Assembly (NCBI GenBank): GCA_027625915.1
Contig: JANTQA010000057.1
Span: 2,356,001 to 2,420,000, forward strand
Source of the DNA: Anaeramoeba flamelloides
Taxonomy: Eukaryota; Metamonada; Anaeramoebidae
Direction: 5' to 3'
DNA length: 64,000 nucleotides
The position numbers were made by a program, and so were the translations under genes. This document shows positions 47,050 to 59,271 of the stretch, piece by piece (the first letter of the stretch is position 1; every line of letters begins with the position of its first letter). A model generated the notes under the pieces. It was not told the origin of the DNA. It was given only the letters and a program-made list of their open reading frames with translations, and ran no database searches.

Positions 47050-47125
47050 AGGTTTTTTTTACTTTTTGGAATAAACCGAAAATTTATTAAAATTTTCTGT
47101 TTATTTCAAAAATCAAAAAAAACTT
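47050..47125. repeat. Hairpin element, TAGGTTTTTTTTA family, copy
   Basis: AGGTTTTTTTTACTTTTTGG from 47050 pairs with AAAATCAAAAAAAACTT ending 47125; the centre is ATAAACCGAAAATTTATTAA. Most like the copy at 8691. Confidence 0.75.
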
Positions 47126-48237
47126 TACGGAAAATCAAAAAAAAAAGATTTTTTAAATTTAAAAGAACAAATAATTTCATAATAGTTCAAATAATTGGTT
47201 ATCAGTTTGAAAGGTATTTATTCTATTTAAAATACTTTTAAAATATATGATTATAACCTCTTAACTGTGTAAATAAAAATATTCGAATTTTTTACTATTA
47301 AATTTGAAAAAAATCTTACTGGAAATGGGAATTTTCCAACTTAAATTGTAAAATACCTTTGTAAATATTTTTTGATCAATGATCTTTTATTAACCAATAG
47401 TGTTTATTATAAGTGAAGTTATGAAAAAGTGAAAAATTAGCAAATGTTTGATTTTTTTTTGAAAAAATTTTTTACTGATCGTGATGTGCAAAAATTGATG
47501 TCTTAAGATTTTCTAATTTTTTTACTAAATTTGTCATTTTTCCAATAACTATAAAACTGTTCCAATGTACCCCAACGGGAGAGGTTTTTTTGTCAGTGGC
47601 CTTGGGTCTTCTACGAGTAAAAAATTCGATTTAATAATCGAATAAAAATATTTGGGGCAATTAACAAAAATTCAAAAATCAGAATAATTTTTTGTATAAT
47701 AGTTGTTTTAGATTTTTAAGCCATAATGTAGTAATATCATTCACACCTCATTTCTTCACACTTTGATTATAGTGAAATCTTGGTGACCCTAACTGCTTAA
47801 TTGTGAAACGTAGTATCAAGAATTTTAAATGTTGAAAAACAACGGATCAAAACAACAAATTATTTATAATAAAATACAAATAAACATCAAAGAATAAGTC
47901 GTGTAATTATTTTTATTAATATAACTAAAATAATTAAATTTCATTTATTTTATTGTTATTTGATGTATGATTTTGGAGATCTCAAAATAATATTTTTATA
48001 TAATTATTGAATTGTAAAATTTTGATTTTTTATATATTAAAGTTGAAAGTAGCTTGAATAGGATTGTTTTTGATAAGTTTTTGTATCGTGTAATATTGTT
48101 TTTTTTTTTGTTTTTTTTTTGTTTGTGATGTTTGTTTTTTTTGTGAGATATTTTAATTTTTCTTTAATCTCGAATAATTTTTTTTGGGACACCATTTTTT
48201 ATCTAATAACTTTCGAATGAGATCAAAAATGTAAATT

Positions 48238-48310
48238 GCCTTGCTAGCTCAGTCGGCAGAGCGTCAGACTCTTAATCTGAATGTCGCGGGTTCGAACCCC
48301 GCGTAGGGCT
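48238..48310 (+). tRNA. tRNA-Lys (CTT)
   Basis: A 73-nt cloverleaf: acceptor GCCTTGC with GTAGGGC plus discriminator T, D-arm with A box TAGCTCAGTCGG, anticodon stem-loop CAGA-CTCTTAA-TCTG (anticodon CTT), T-arm GCGGG-TTCGAAC-CCCGC containing the B box. No intron and no encoded CCA. Reads AAG codons. Confidence 0.97.
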
Positions 48311-48313
48311 TTC

Positions 48314-48327
48314 TTTTTTCTTTTTTT
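48314..48327 (+). terminator. Pol III terminator of tRNA-Lys
   Basis: T6 and T7 runs begin four bases after the tRNA 3' end, the normal Pol III stop signal. Confidence 0.8.
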
Positions 48328-49879
48328 AACTTTCTTTTAACTTTTTATTATCTTCATGTGTTGTTCTTTCATAAAAGATTAAAAACTTTTTTTTACGATG
48401 TTCTGATTTCAATCTTCTGACACCAAAAAAAAAATAAAAACTAACTTTAATCAAAAAATTATTTTTCAATAATTCGTTAATTTTTGCTAATTGAGACAGA
48501 TTTTCTCATTTTTTAACCTTTTGAGAAAGCTACTTTTATGAAAAAGAAAAAATAAACATGTCCATTTTCACAATTCTAAAAAGGGGAAATAAGAACAATA
48601 TCACAATTGAATACTTTTAAAAGTTTAACTTTGACTTTGATCTATACACACAAGGTTTTTTATTACCTTCAGAAAATATTCGCTTTTTTTTTCACAAAAA
48701 GAAACCGTTTTAAGGTAGATAGTACATTTTACCAAATTTAGAATTCCAACATTTATTTCAAGTTAAATGATTAAAATCATTTTTTCAACCAAACAAAACT
48801 CTGTTTTTAGAAATAGGGGAATAAATAAACTCTAGTTTACAATATTTAGCTTCCAATCAAAAATTTGAAAACAAAAAAAAATGAAAAAAAGTGATCAAGA
48901 AAAAGTAGAAATCAAAATCATTTCTTTCAATGATCTTCTTGCAAACATCTGATACAATTGTTTCTTTGTGACTTGTTTTTATTTTTAATTATTCCATAAA
49001 AAAAATATTATTTGAAAATTTTTTTCAAAAAACAAATTACTTTTTATTTCAAAAGAATTTTCAAAATGAATTTATAATTTTAAATTTGATTGATAACCAA
49101 ATTTATATTTTTTTATAGAAAATAGGATATTTTTACAATAAAATCTTCATCAGAAATATAGATTTATTGGTAGGGATTGGATTGATTTGTCAAACAATTT
49201 ATAACCCGAAAAACCTTAAGGATGATTCATGTACCATAGTCAAAATATATGTATTTTAGTTGCCAAAACATATTTATGCCCTTAAAAGAAGATCTCATCA
49301 AGAAATTTTTTTAGAATTTATAATTAAGGTTTTTTTAGGAGAATTTTAAGTTTGGTAAATGGATTTTTACAATAAAATTTAACATCTTTATTTTTTCTAC
49401 CAAGTTCGACCCACAATATTTCAATATATAGAATCCTTTACTATCAATTCTAATATTTCGAACTTTGATTTTTCATGATTGAATTTTCTTTTTTGCAAAA
49501 ATTTAGTTGGTGGGATATTTAAATTAATCAGAATCTTTTTTTGCTGATTGGTTTATTGTTTATAAACTCTATTTGAAAACCATTGGATAATTCAAAATAA
49601 AAATTTGAAAATAAACATTTTTATAAATTGAAGTTATCTATTAATATAAAAAAATTACAATCTTAATATTTTTTTCTAAACACTAGAAATATTTTCTTAT
49701 TATCTAAAAATAAAATAAAAAAAGAAAAAAAAAATTAAAAAATATTGTGCTATTTACAATGAAATTTAGTTTATTTACAATTATTTATAGTAAATGTTTC
49801 CATTTTTACACTCACACATAAAGAAATGCCTGAATGTAAAATAAACCTCTTTTTAGTCATAGGTGAACATTTTATTTAA

Positions 49880-49950
49880 GAAATAGAACAGGTTCAATGA
49901 GTTAAATTCATTACTCTTCTCAAAATAAATTTTCAATTTTTAAATCTGAT
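49880..49950 (-). repeat. Dispersed repeat family 1, inverted terminal piece
   Basis: The reverse complement reads AATTGAAAATTTATTTTGAG...GTAATGAATTTAACTCATTGAACCTGTTCTATTTC, nearly the same as 57535-57600. Found inverted at the left of one copy and direct at the right of others, it could be a terminal inverted repeat. Confidence 0.5.
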
Positions 49951-50029
49951 CATTTTTTCTAATTTAGTAATTTTTTTTCTTTTTTATTTGATAATTGAAA
50001 AGTAAACTACATTTTACCCAAAGATACCC

Positions 50030-50530
50030 AGCCAAAAACCAATCATTTACTTTTTTTTGTTCCAGAATCAACCAAAAAAAGATTGTTTAAAAATAAGAGT
50101 AATATTAAACTTCAAATTAGAGTTGATCTTCATAAAATAAAAAACTGAACAAGGATAAAATTTCAAAAAAAAAAAAAAAATTAAAAAAATTTTTGGGTTA
50201 CTTTCATTCGAACACCCGGTTCAAAAATTTCTCAATTGCTTTGGGTAATTTAAATTGTCCACAATAAGATTTTTTAATAGTCAATTTATTTATTTATTAA
50301 ACAATTACAGAGCCTCAATTTTATAAATGTTAATTTTTAATTTTCAAAAATTTTTTTTAGTTTGATCTTTTATTTTTTGATCATATTTTTATTTTTATTT
50401 TTGCTTTCAGAAAGAATCAAGTTGGATAAAATGAAAAAATCTTCTAAAAAAGATACAATAAACATTAGAAAATTTAATAAAATCCAATTTCTTTTAAAAA
50501 ATATGTATCAATTAGCGAAAAAATCTTCTT
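50030..50530. repeat. Dispersed repeat family 1, copy B
   Basis: Shares AGAATCAA.CAAA..AGATTGTTTA, GAGTAATATTAAACTTC, ATTAGAGT and the following AT sequence with 27090-27350. Confidence 0.5.
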
Positions 50531-51189
50531 TCAATGTTTTTTTTTCAGTGGAATTATAGTTATAAATAATCAGTAATTCACATTTCAAAAATTATTACTC
50601 TCTTTTTTTTGGTTTTTGGGTTTATTTTTTTTAATTTTTAATATATGTCCCGACGACCCAAAAAACACTAAAAATGGAAAACTGATCAAATACTCTCCAT
50701 TAATACAATTAAAAAAACTAAATGAAAAAATAAAAATAAATAAAGTTTCAATTTAACTTTTTCTTGAAAACATTTTTTGCCAAAATGGTTGAATTCACAC
50801 TTGAAATTATGTATATTTTTAGATAAAATCTCTTGTTTTAACTCCTTTACTAAAAAAAATTCTAAATTATGGGAATTTTATTTTCACAAAAAGGACTAAT
50901 TTGGTCTTCAAATGTTTTTTTTTATTTTCAAAATGTAAAATTAAAAAAAAGTTAAACTGAAAGGATAAACTCTCTGAAAAAGCATTCTAATTTAATATAT
51001 TACATTATTCTTTGATTTAAAACTTTTCTCAACCCCAATTTTTCAAAAAAAAATCAAAAAGTGTACACTAATTTCAAAAAATATTTTCAATATTCAAAAG
51101 TTGAGAGTGTAATCATTCTAAAACAATTTATCCCAGTAGTTAATTGAATTAAGTTATAAACTTATATTTGGAAAAATATTAATCAGAAA

Positions 51190-51345
51190 AAAATAGCGCT
51201 TAATTTTATTAAGGACATAATAGGCTTTTATATATTTCGAATGACTTAAAGGTGAAATATTAATCAGATTTAATGATTAGTTGTTTTTTTATAGAAAAGA
51301 CTATATTTTTTTGAAATTTATTATTTCAGGCGAGTCACAATATTT
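51190..51345. repeat. Dispersed repeat family 1, 3' part, copy
   Basis: GGCTTTTATATATTTCGAATGACTTAAA and TTATTTCAGGCGAGTCACAA match 57330-57455 almost base for base. Confidence 0.6.
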
Positions 51346-54145
51346 GAAATGGATTTTATTTAGGTCGTTAATTTAGAAAATATAATTATTATTTAAACCA
51401 ATTTTATTCAAGAAAGACGGTTTAATTTTTTTATTAGAATTTTATTTATTTTATTATTCAGATACAATCAATTTATAATTTTTTTCTTCAGGAGACTGAT
51501 ATTTAAATAATAAAAAAGATTAAAATTTACTTAATTTTTCTACTCAACACAAAGATTTTTATTTTTATTTTCTCTCTCTCTCTTTTTTTTTTGATATAGA
51601 AAGATAATAAAGAAATAGTTTCGGAGTTGTTATAAGTACCAAAAACCAAATTTTTTACAATAGTTAAAACAATTAAAAGAATAAAAAATTTTAGAATTCA
51701 TTCTAATTGTAAATAATTTTGATTTTTGAAAAATAGTTCAAATATTTTTTCATCTTTTAGATTTTATTTTTATTTTATTCTTTGAATTATGAAATCTGCT
51801 TCTTTTGATCAAATATTTTTTCGAAAGAACAATATTAAGTTAAATTTGAGTCCTTTAAGTCCCAATATTAGACCACAAATAAAATTCATTGATTATATAA
51901 AAACTTTAATCGATAAATAATTTGTAATAGATTTTCATCAAATTTACCAATACATTTTTTTAGAAAAATAAATTAAGATTCAAATACATTGTATTACTGT
52001 ATCTATTTAGATAATCTTTAAATTAAAAGTCTCAAATTTATTCACTACAAAATTCTCTCTTTAGCAGTTTAGATGAGATTTCTTCTGACCCTGAACAATA
52101 AATCCAAAACATTTTTTAGTAGAACTTATCTACAAAATTTTTAACAAATTATTGATTTATTTATACACATAATTTTTAAGTTCATGTTTGGTATGTATAT
52201 AAATAGATAAAGAAATGTTAACAGTTCAATTAAGAGAAATGTTCTAATTTAATATTTTTTTCAAGAAATATTTCAAAATAATTTTTTTTTTCAAAAATTG
52301 AATTTTATTGGGGTAAAAATTTTGCATTTATATGTTATATTTATTTACTTATCCAATTATTAAGATGATTTGAAAAATTTTCAAAAAAACATTTTTTTCC
52401 AGAATTCAAATAATATCAACTCCATCATCTCTATAACTACTATTTAACTTGATGAAATAGACCAATAATAAAAATCCCAAATAGACAAGGAAATAAAAAT
52501 GTTTATTTTTTAAACTGCCCCCCCCCCTTTTTTTTTCTTCTTTTTCAATAATTTACCTTTTAAAAAAATATCGATTATCGAAACAGCCTTTGTAATAACG
52601 TATATTATATTTTTAGTATCATTAATGAAATATAAACTTTCTTTATAAATATTATAAATAATGATAACATTAATATTGTTTATTATTGTGAGTTATGAGA
52701 TATTTACCATTAAAAAAATACCAGTTAAAGAACTTTAATCTATTGCTAATTCAAACAAAAAATCAACCTTATCAATTATTTTCTGAATAATCCATAAAAC
52801 ATTTTATGTTTGATATTATTTTTTAAAGGAAAGAAAACAACGCAAATCAACTGGCAAGAAAAATATGCATGTTTCAAAAATGCCAGCCACTACTTGGCCT
52901 TTCTTATCAAGAAACAACATATTTGAGTTTTTTTAATCTGCATTTTTTAATTGTTTAATTTTTTTTTTTTTTAAGAATCCAGATAATTATTTATATTTGT
53001 TTTTTACATTTTCGATTAATTTTTGGATTTGAGAAAAGGGTTTGAATTCAAAAAAATAATTTCTCCCAAATGCTCAGCAATATATAATTTATTACATTTT
53101 TTATTACAATCACCTATAAATACCTCGTTTAATTTCCGATCAAAGATTCAATTTTACAAACCTTAAAAAAACATTTTCCCAAATTCCAAAAATAGTGAAA
53201 CCGTAAAAAATAAATTTTAATTTCCTTAATGAATCCTCAAAGGATCGAGAAAGACGAAAAACCAAAATGTTGATAAACACTATTTAATTCAATCAAATTT
53301 GCTCTTAAAAGAGGAAATAGAGAAAAAATATTCAAGAAAATTACACACATTATCCTTAAGTAAATTTTTGCAATAAAAAAACGGTCCCCACATTTTTTTT
53401 TAAAAATTAAATTTAATCCTTTGTTATTATCAAAAATATTAAAATAACATTTAGACCAAAAAACAATTTAAAACACCTTCTGATGTTTAAAAATATTGTA
53501 AAGTTTTTCAATTTTTTTTTAAAATTAACAAATAAGATTTTACCTCAATTTTTTGATATTTTGATGATCACAGAAATCACAGAAACCGAAATTTTTCCTG
53601 ATCAGAAATTTCAAACTATTATACATACTCAATAAGAGTCTAAATCTTGATAAATTAATTTAATTTTCAAATTTGAAACTAAACCCAGGAAAATAATTCA
53701 CTCAAAAAAAGTACACTCCAATTGTCGAAAACGACATATATTTTTTGGTCAACTAAGAACCCTAAATGGGAAACTAAATATTTCAGAATTGAAAAAACGA
53801 TACTCACTGAAATTTTTTCATTTGATCCCATTTAAATTCTAAGAAATTTTTTGTAATTTGTGATCTCTATTTATTTGTTTGTTACTTTTTTTATGAGATA
53901 TATATTAGGATATCTTGGTAGAATAAGAAACCCAAAAGAAAGGTTCAGTCAAATTTGAGAATTTTGAAGATTTGAAAAAAAGATAAATCAGCCAAATTTT
54001 AACCCATTTTAATTTCAAATACCAGTCACAAATGGAATTACTGTTTCATTAATTATACAATTAATATACAAAGGAAAAATAGAAAGCGAGATTAAAATAG
54101 CCAATTTAACAGATTCTAAAAGATACAACATATTGTATGAATTTT

Positions 54146-55453
54146 TTAATTTTTAATTTGTTGATTATTATTTTCTTTTAAATTTTGAGGGTTCAACCCT
54201 CTTAATTTTAAAAAATGATGCTTTGCAAGAAGAATTAATCCTGAACTATTAAGGTCGATTTGGAATTTGTAAAACTGCCCGTTATCAAGAATCACGATTA
54301 TTTGGTTTAAATAGTTAAACCCAACCTTCGAGTAATGGTCCTTTGAAACGGATCCTTTACAATCAGCTCTTTTGCTTTTTGATGCGAATAACGGCTTCTC
54401 AAGGTTTAGTGAAACGAGGCTATCCTTCAAAATGGCCTTTTGGACGTCGGGCAATGTGAAAACATGGATTGTGCCACGTAGGCTTGATGCCACTAAAAAG
54501 TTGCAGTCTCGATTGAACGCAAGCGAGCATATGTTTCCGCGCTTTGCGCCACGCTTTTTTTCCGAGATTAGCTGGCCCGTGAGAGTGGAAAATACCTTGA
54601 TTGTAGTTCCCTTGACAGAGCACACTGCTACAAACCTGCCACAGTTACTCAAAACAGCTGTCCGGATTTCAGCATCGTCAACATTTATTACAGTGTCAAA
54701 GGGGTTGCCAGTAAGGCACACTTTAACATTTTGGATTAATGTGTTTGTATTGCTTCTTTTTCCAAACCGTTTGTTTAATTTTTTTTGGCCTGTTAGGCTT
54801 ATATGTTTCCTTTCATTGCCCTGGGTATTGCTGTTATTGTTTCTATTCTTTAGTGTACCCCTGCTCTTGATTTGGTCCGAGCTGCCATTGGAGGATCCGC
54901 CCTCGATACTTGGTTGCGGATTATTCGAATTTCTCCCTGTGTATACAGAAAAGGGCTCGACTTTGATTCCGATCGTTCCTTTTTTTGGACCTAAAGTTAC
55001 AATTGTTCTTAAGTGGTGATCCTTAGGATCGTCGCAATAACAAAAAACGCTCAGGGGGTTGCTAAAGGTCAGAAACTCGCTGACTAATTCAAGTGTTGTG
55101 ATGGAATAGATCTCTAATTTCTTTTCGAAAATTACAAAGATCTTTTGATGCGAGATGCTGGCCTTTTGAATCCGATTTTTGAATTTCAACACGAGCACAT
55201 AGCCCTTTTGAAGATCGTCCCAAACATACAAATTATTTTGACTGTACTCCCCACTTTCATCGTTTCCGACAAACAAATAAATGTTCGAAGATGACAGCAT
55301 CGAAACAACAGAGAGCTGGCCTTTGCTAATGCGCTTTAATTTTTGCTGAAACGGTGTCACAGAATATACATACCACGTCCGATCTGTTAAAACCGTAAAA
55401 TAGGTTATTTGTTGGTTTAATTCAAAAAATCTTGTGCAATTTCTTTCATTCAT
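54146..55453 (-). CDS. PROPPIN (Atg18/WIPI-type beta-propeller), WIPI3/4-like (435 aa)
   Basis: Single exon, ATG at 55453. The seven-bladed WD-like propeller is recognisable from NNLYVWDDLQKGYVLVLKF, then QKIFVIFEKKLEIYSI and TFSNPLSVF, which follow human WDR45/WDR45B (VMIWDD..., RRDRIIVVLEQKIFVYNF, NPKGLC). Later, GTTIKVFSTLTGQLISE..RGAKRGNICSLAFNRD and LRGTIHVF cover the phosphoinositide-binding blades 5-6. The FRRG/LRRG motif is KKRG here (residues 299-302): the first Arg is Lys and the preceding hydrophobic residue is Lys. A low-complexity insert at ~175-240 (Asn/Ser/Lys-rich) makes it longer than the usual ~350 aa. Known family role: PI3P/PI(3,5)P2 binding in autophagosome formation. Whether this copy binds lipid through KKRG is open. 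Upstream and downstream are spacers. Confidence 0.9.
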   Translation of the reverse strand: MNERNCTRFFELNQQITYFTVLTDRTWYVYSVTPFQQKLKRISKGQLSVVSMLSSSNIYLFVGNDESGEYSQNNLYVWDDLQKGYVLVLKFKNRIQKASISHQKIFVIFEKKLEIYSITTLELVSEFLTFSNPLSVFCYCDDPKDHHLRTIVTLGPKKGTIGIKVEPFSVYTGRNSNNPQPSIEGGSSNGSSDQIKSRGTLKNRNNNSNTQGNERKHISLTGQKKLNKRFGKRSNTNTLIQNVKVCLTGNPFDTVINVDDAEIRTAVLSNCGRFVAVCSVKGTTIKVFSTLTGQLISEKKRGAKRGNICSLAFNRDCNFLVASSLRGTIHVFTLPDVQKAILKDSLVSLNLEKPLFASKSKRADCKGSVSKDHYSKVGFNYLNQIIVILDNGQFYKFQIDLNSSGLILLAKHHFLKLRGLNPQNLKENNNQQIKN

Positions 55454-56559
55454 TTGTTTATTTTGTTTTTTTTTTTTGCTTTTGTGTTTCCAATTTTTTG
55501 GTTTTTTTATTTTTGATCTTGTTTTTTTTTAGGAATTTTGGTTGAGGTATAAGAGTGTACAAAGAATGGAAAGGGAGAAAAAAAGAAAAAAATAAATTAT
55601 TTCGGAAAACTTTTGAAATTTCCAGTTTGTTCATCTTTGAAGATGTTTTTTACTATTTTCGGTGTGGCAATTTGAAATTTCATATGGAAAAAAAACATTT
55701 TGATGATACTTGTTTCTTCAGTAAGGTGGAATAGGAGTGTTTATTGTTTTTTTTTCTTCTCACTTTGAGTCAGAATGTCAATTACTGCTAAAGTAAAATA
55801 AATATTGAATACCTTTTTGTATAATTTTTCGATAGATAATTTTTTTACTTTTGGTTGGAAATAATCATATTAGTGGTTGAATTGTCAAGAACATTTTTAA
55901 GAATATTTGATCTTCAAAATAACCTTTGTCAATTAACTGCTTTTTAAGTTGATATCTAAAATTAATAAAAAGGAAATTGAACCAAAAATTGTTTTATGAT
56001 TTTTTTGAATTGTTAAGTATAAAAGAAAATTCTAATTAAAAATATCAAAGACCACACTCTAGTTTAATGATTTTAAAATATAAGGACACTTTTTTTGAGA
56101 AAGGTATTGATACTGGTTCGTTATTTTTTTTTTTGCAAAAGTTAAAGAAAATAAGTTAAAGACTATCAAATTTTTATGGTATGTGTGATTACAAAAAGGG
56201 TTATCAACATATTTAATGACTCTATAGACTGCTGAGTTTAGATATCTCGTTAATATATGCATCTTTGCGTTTTTTTCCAAATTTTGGGGTTTATATCAAT
56301 CATATTTGTATAAAATTTAACATTTTTTTCATTTACTCTACCATTACTCCAAGTACTCTATTTAAAAAAAGATAGAATTCCTTTTCTTTCTTAAGTAATA
56401 TGTCTAAATTCAATTATTTTTGGTTGAATTTACTTTTTGTAATTTATTTTATGATAATTCCTTTACAATAAAAATGCTTTGATTTCTTATTTGAAGAATA
56501 AACTACCATTTCTAATTCCACATAAAAGAATTTTCTGAATGGGATGGATAATTCCTGTA

Positions 56560-57628
56560 TTATTATTATTTTTTTTTGATTAAAATATTTTTGAAAATGA
56601 ATAACAAATGAAAAAAAATATACAATTCAATTTCAACAAAAAAAAAATTGTAAAAAAATATTTGTGCACTTTTCATTGGATATCTTGTGCAAAAGGTCTC
56701 AATTTCTTTATGAAAATTAAAATTGATGATAATAAGATTTTTTTTATTTAAATATATGAATTTTAAAAGAACATGCAATTTCCTCACTTTTCTAAAGTTA
56801 TTAAGAAGTTTCAAACATTTTTTTTTCAAATTTTCTTTTTTAAAAAAAAATTAAACTATTATCAAAAATTTTGACTCACTTTATAATTTTAATGGGAGTC
56901 GTTTTGAGGTTTATTCCTGTATTCTTTACAAAAAATATTTTCAAATTTTTAGATCAGAATCATTTTTTCTAATTTTGCAAATTTTAGTTTTACTTTTTCA
57001 AATTTTTGTTTGTCTTTTGTTTTTCTTTTTTTTTTTCTTTTTTTTCTTTTTTTTTCTTTTTCTTTTTTTCTTTTTTTTTCTTTTTTTTTTTTTCTTTTTT
57101 TTTTTTAAAAGATCATGTGGAAAAAAAAATAGAACTTCGAAAAGACAAATAATCACTATGAAAATTGAGACGATGTAATGTCTTTGAAAATGGATTTAAT
57201 TATTCATAAAAAATCTTGTTGTTCAACTTTTTTTCAGTGAAAGTTCAGTAATAAAAAATACGGAATGCTCATTTCAAAAATTGTGACTCACTTTTTTTAA
57301 TTTTTGATTTTATTTTTTTTTAATTTGTAATATATCAGGCTTTTATATATTTAGAACGACTTAAAAGTTAATTACAAATCATATTTAGTTATTAATTGTA
57401 CTCGAATACTAAATGATAATGTTTTTTTTTCAATTTATTATTTCAGGTAAGTCACAATTTTTGAAAAAGAGTTTAGAAGAAAAAAAAAGGCAAAAAAAAA
57501 AATAAAAATTACGAAAATAGAAAAAATTATTTTGATTTAAAAATTGAAAATTGATTTTAGTGAAGAATAATGAATTAAACTCATTGAATATGTTCTATTT
57601 CTTCAATACCCCCCCTAACTGAAAAAGA

Positions 57629-57630
<2 letters not shown>
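56560..57630. repeat. Dispersed repeat family 1, copy C (longest)
   Basis: Joins the landmarks seen separately elsewhere: ATCTTGTGCAAAAGGTCTCA (as at 27290), AGTTTCAAACATTTTTTT (27420), a T-rich middle, CTTCGAAAAGAC and CTTTTATATATTTAGAACGA (36830-37050), TTATTTCAGGTAAGTCACAA (51321), and AAGAATAATGAATTAAACTC...ATGTTCTATTTCTTCAATA (27540). It is the best guide to the family's order; about 1.1 kb. Confidence 0.6.

Positions 57631-57631
<1 letters not shown>

Positions 57632-57675
<44 letters not shown>
57632..57675. repeat. (TA)n microsatellite
   Basis: About 22 TA/AT units directly left of the Tc1-like element's end; TA-rich sequence is the natural target for this transposon class. Confidence 0.9.
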
Positions 57676-57679
<4 letters not shown>

Positions 57680-57983
57680 CATTTCCAAAAAATGGGACAC
57701 AAAAAAAAATTACATTAATAAAAATATACTCCAAAATACATGATACTTAAACATTAAAATAATAAAAGATCTGAAAATATTTAATTGATACTATTTATAT
57801 ATTTTATAGTAAATTTAAAATTCAATTCAAAAAATAAAAAAAAAAAAATAAAAAAAAGTGTTCCCATATTTTTGGAACACGGTTACCAAAAAATCCATTT
57901 TTATTGAAAGAAAAATTAATAAAAACTATTAATAGATTCAGCATTTTTTTGATAACTAAATCTATCCTTATATCTGGAGTTTA

Positions 57984-58369
57984 CTAATTTTCTAAGGTTT
58001 CCCAACTCAAAGTATTCCATACATTAGTGAAAATTTTAATAAATTCCTCTCCGTTTTTTGGATTACATTTTTTCAGTTGAGTATCCATAATTAACCATAA
58101 ATTCTCAATTGGGTTTGAATCTGGGGAATTGGGGGCCAAGGGTCCAGAACATTACATCCACAGTTTAAGTAAGTTTGATTTTTTTTTGAAGTGTCTGGAC
58201 AAGCTCCATCCTTTTGGAAGATCCATTTCAACTCACCATATTCTGAATTGGCGAGTTGAATTACATTTGGTTTTTTGAAAATATCATTAATAATACATTC
58301 AGTATTCACATTTCCATTAATGATAATAAGGTCTGTTTGTAGGCCATGTGCTCTAGCACTCCATATCAT
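57984..58369 (-). pseudogene. Tc1/mariner-like transposase, decayed
   Basis: The minus-strand frame from 58369 reads MIWSARAHGLQTDLIIINGN, then WIFQKDGACPDTSKK (second DDE aspartate block; family FQQDNAPCHTSK). After a frame change within the WPP/LAP region, another frame gives LAPNSPDSNPIENLWLIMD (third catalytic residue block; family NSPDLNPIEN) and continues through FTNVWNTLSWETLEN to a stop near 57984. The N-terminal DNA-binding part and the first aspartate block are not recognisable upstream. With one frameshift and a missing 5' part it cannot encode an active enzyme; the frame change could in principle be a sequencing error. Confidence 0.85.
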
Positions 58370-58815
58370 GATTTTTTTTCAAAAAAAATTTTTCTTGATA
58401 AAAAAAGAATCTTTTTTCATTTTATTGAGAAAAAACAAAAATTTTTTTTTTTGTGATCAGAATCAAAACTTTTAAATTTCATTTTAAAGTGATTTTGAGA
58501 TTTTCAAAAAGTTTTGTAAAAAATTTTAATTTTTTTTTATTTGAAAAAAAAGAATTCAAAAAAAATCAAAAAAATAATTGAAAATCAAAAATCAAAAAAT
58601 AATGAAAAAAAATGATAAATAATTAACTTTAAAATTATTTCTATTGATTGTTAAGGGAGTATCCATGGTAAAGAAAAAATTTTCACCTTTGTGCAATTCT
58701 GAAGAGGATCAGAAAATAACATTTTTTACTCTGGTTGTACCTCATTGGTTTTTATTATTTAAAGTACTTCATTCATTATATTTTTGAAATTTTTTTTTCA
58801 AAGTCTCAAAGAAAT

Positions 58816-58910
58816 TGCCACAATAGAATGTTGAGTTGAATTACTTAAAATAGTGTTTTGAATGTTGAATAACTTATCTTTTATTCTTCTCTCAACATTC
58901 TATTGTGGCA
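58816..58910. repeat. Perfect 20-bp inverted repeat
   Basis: TGCCACAATAGAATGTTGAG (58816-58835) and its exact reverse complement (58891-58910) around a 55-nt loop. Lies inside the Tc1-like relic. Confidence 0.9.
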
Positions 58911-59271
58911 TTTAATTTTTTCATTTTTTATTTTTTCATCATTTTTGAGATTTTTTTAATCCTGACAACATAAAACAATTAGAAATATTTTTTTATTAGT
59001 GGCATTTAGGATTAATGGATTTTGTTTAAAAAGAACAACAATATTACAATTGAGAGAATATAAAAGGAAACATAAATTGGACTTAAATAGCTAGAAGAAT
59101 TCCAAAATTAGAATAATTAAGTAGAATTATTACTTGTTAGGATTTTAAATCGTTGGGTTTAGTGGAATATGAGAAGTGAATATGATTATATGTTATCAAA
59201 GTTTAAACCACAAAATAGATACAAGTTTTATTCAAAGAATCTGAAATTATCTTCTCCCAGAAAAAAAAAAC

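Larger units (their letters stand above)
43547..48237. other. Spacer between the basic-protein gene and tRNA-Lys
   Basis: Contains the orphan exon-like ORF (44039-44377), a long-TIR element (44996-46575) with another element inside it, and a hairpin (47050-47125). The stretch 47400-47830 is less AT-rich in places but shows no ORF that I can interpret. Confidence 0.6.
48311..54145. other. Spacer between tRNA-Lys and the PROPPIN gene
   Basis: No supported gene. It includes pieces of dispersed family 1 (49880-49950 inverted, 50030-50530, 51190-51345) and a C10 run at 52518-52527. A 65-codon ORF at 50362-50559 overlaps family 1 repeat sequence and is not treated as a gene. Confidence 0.6.

Noticed and set aside
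54372-55019. 215-codon plus-strand ORF
   Set aside because: Antisense to the PROPPIN gene, whose protein-level conservation is clear.
56975-57178. Poly-Phe ORF
   Set aside because: A reading of a T/C-rich low-complexity tract in dispersed family 1.
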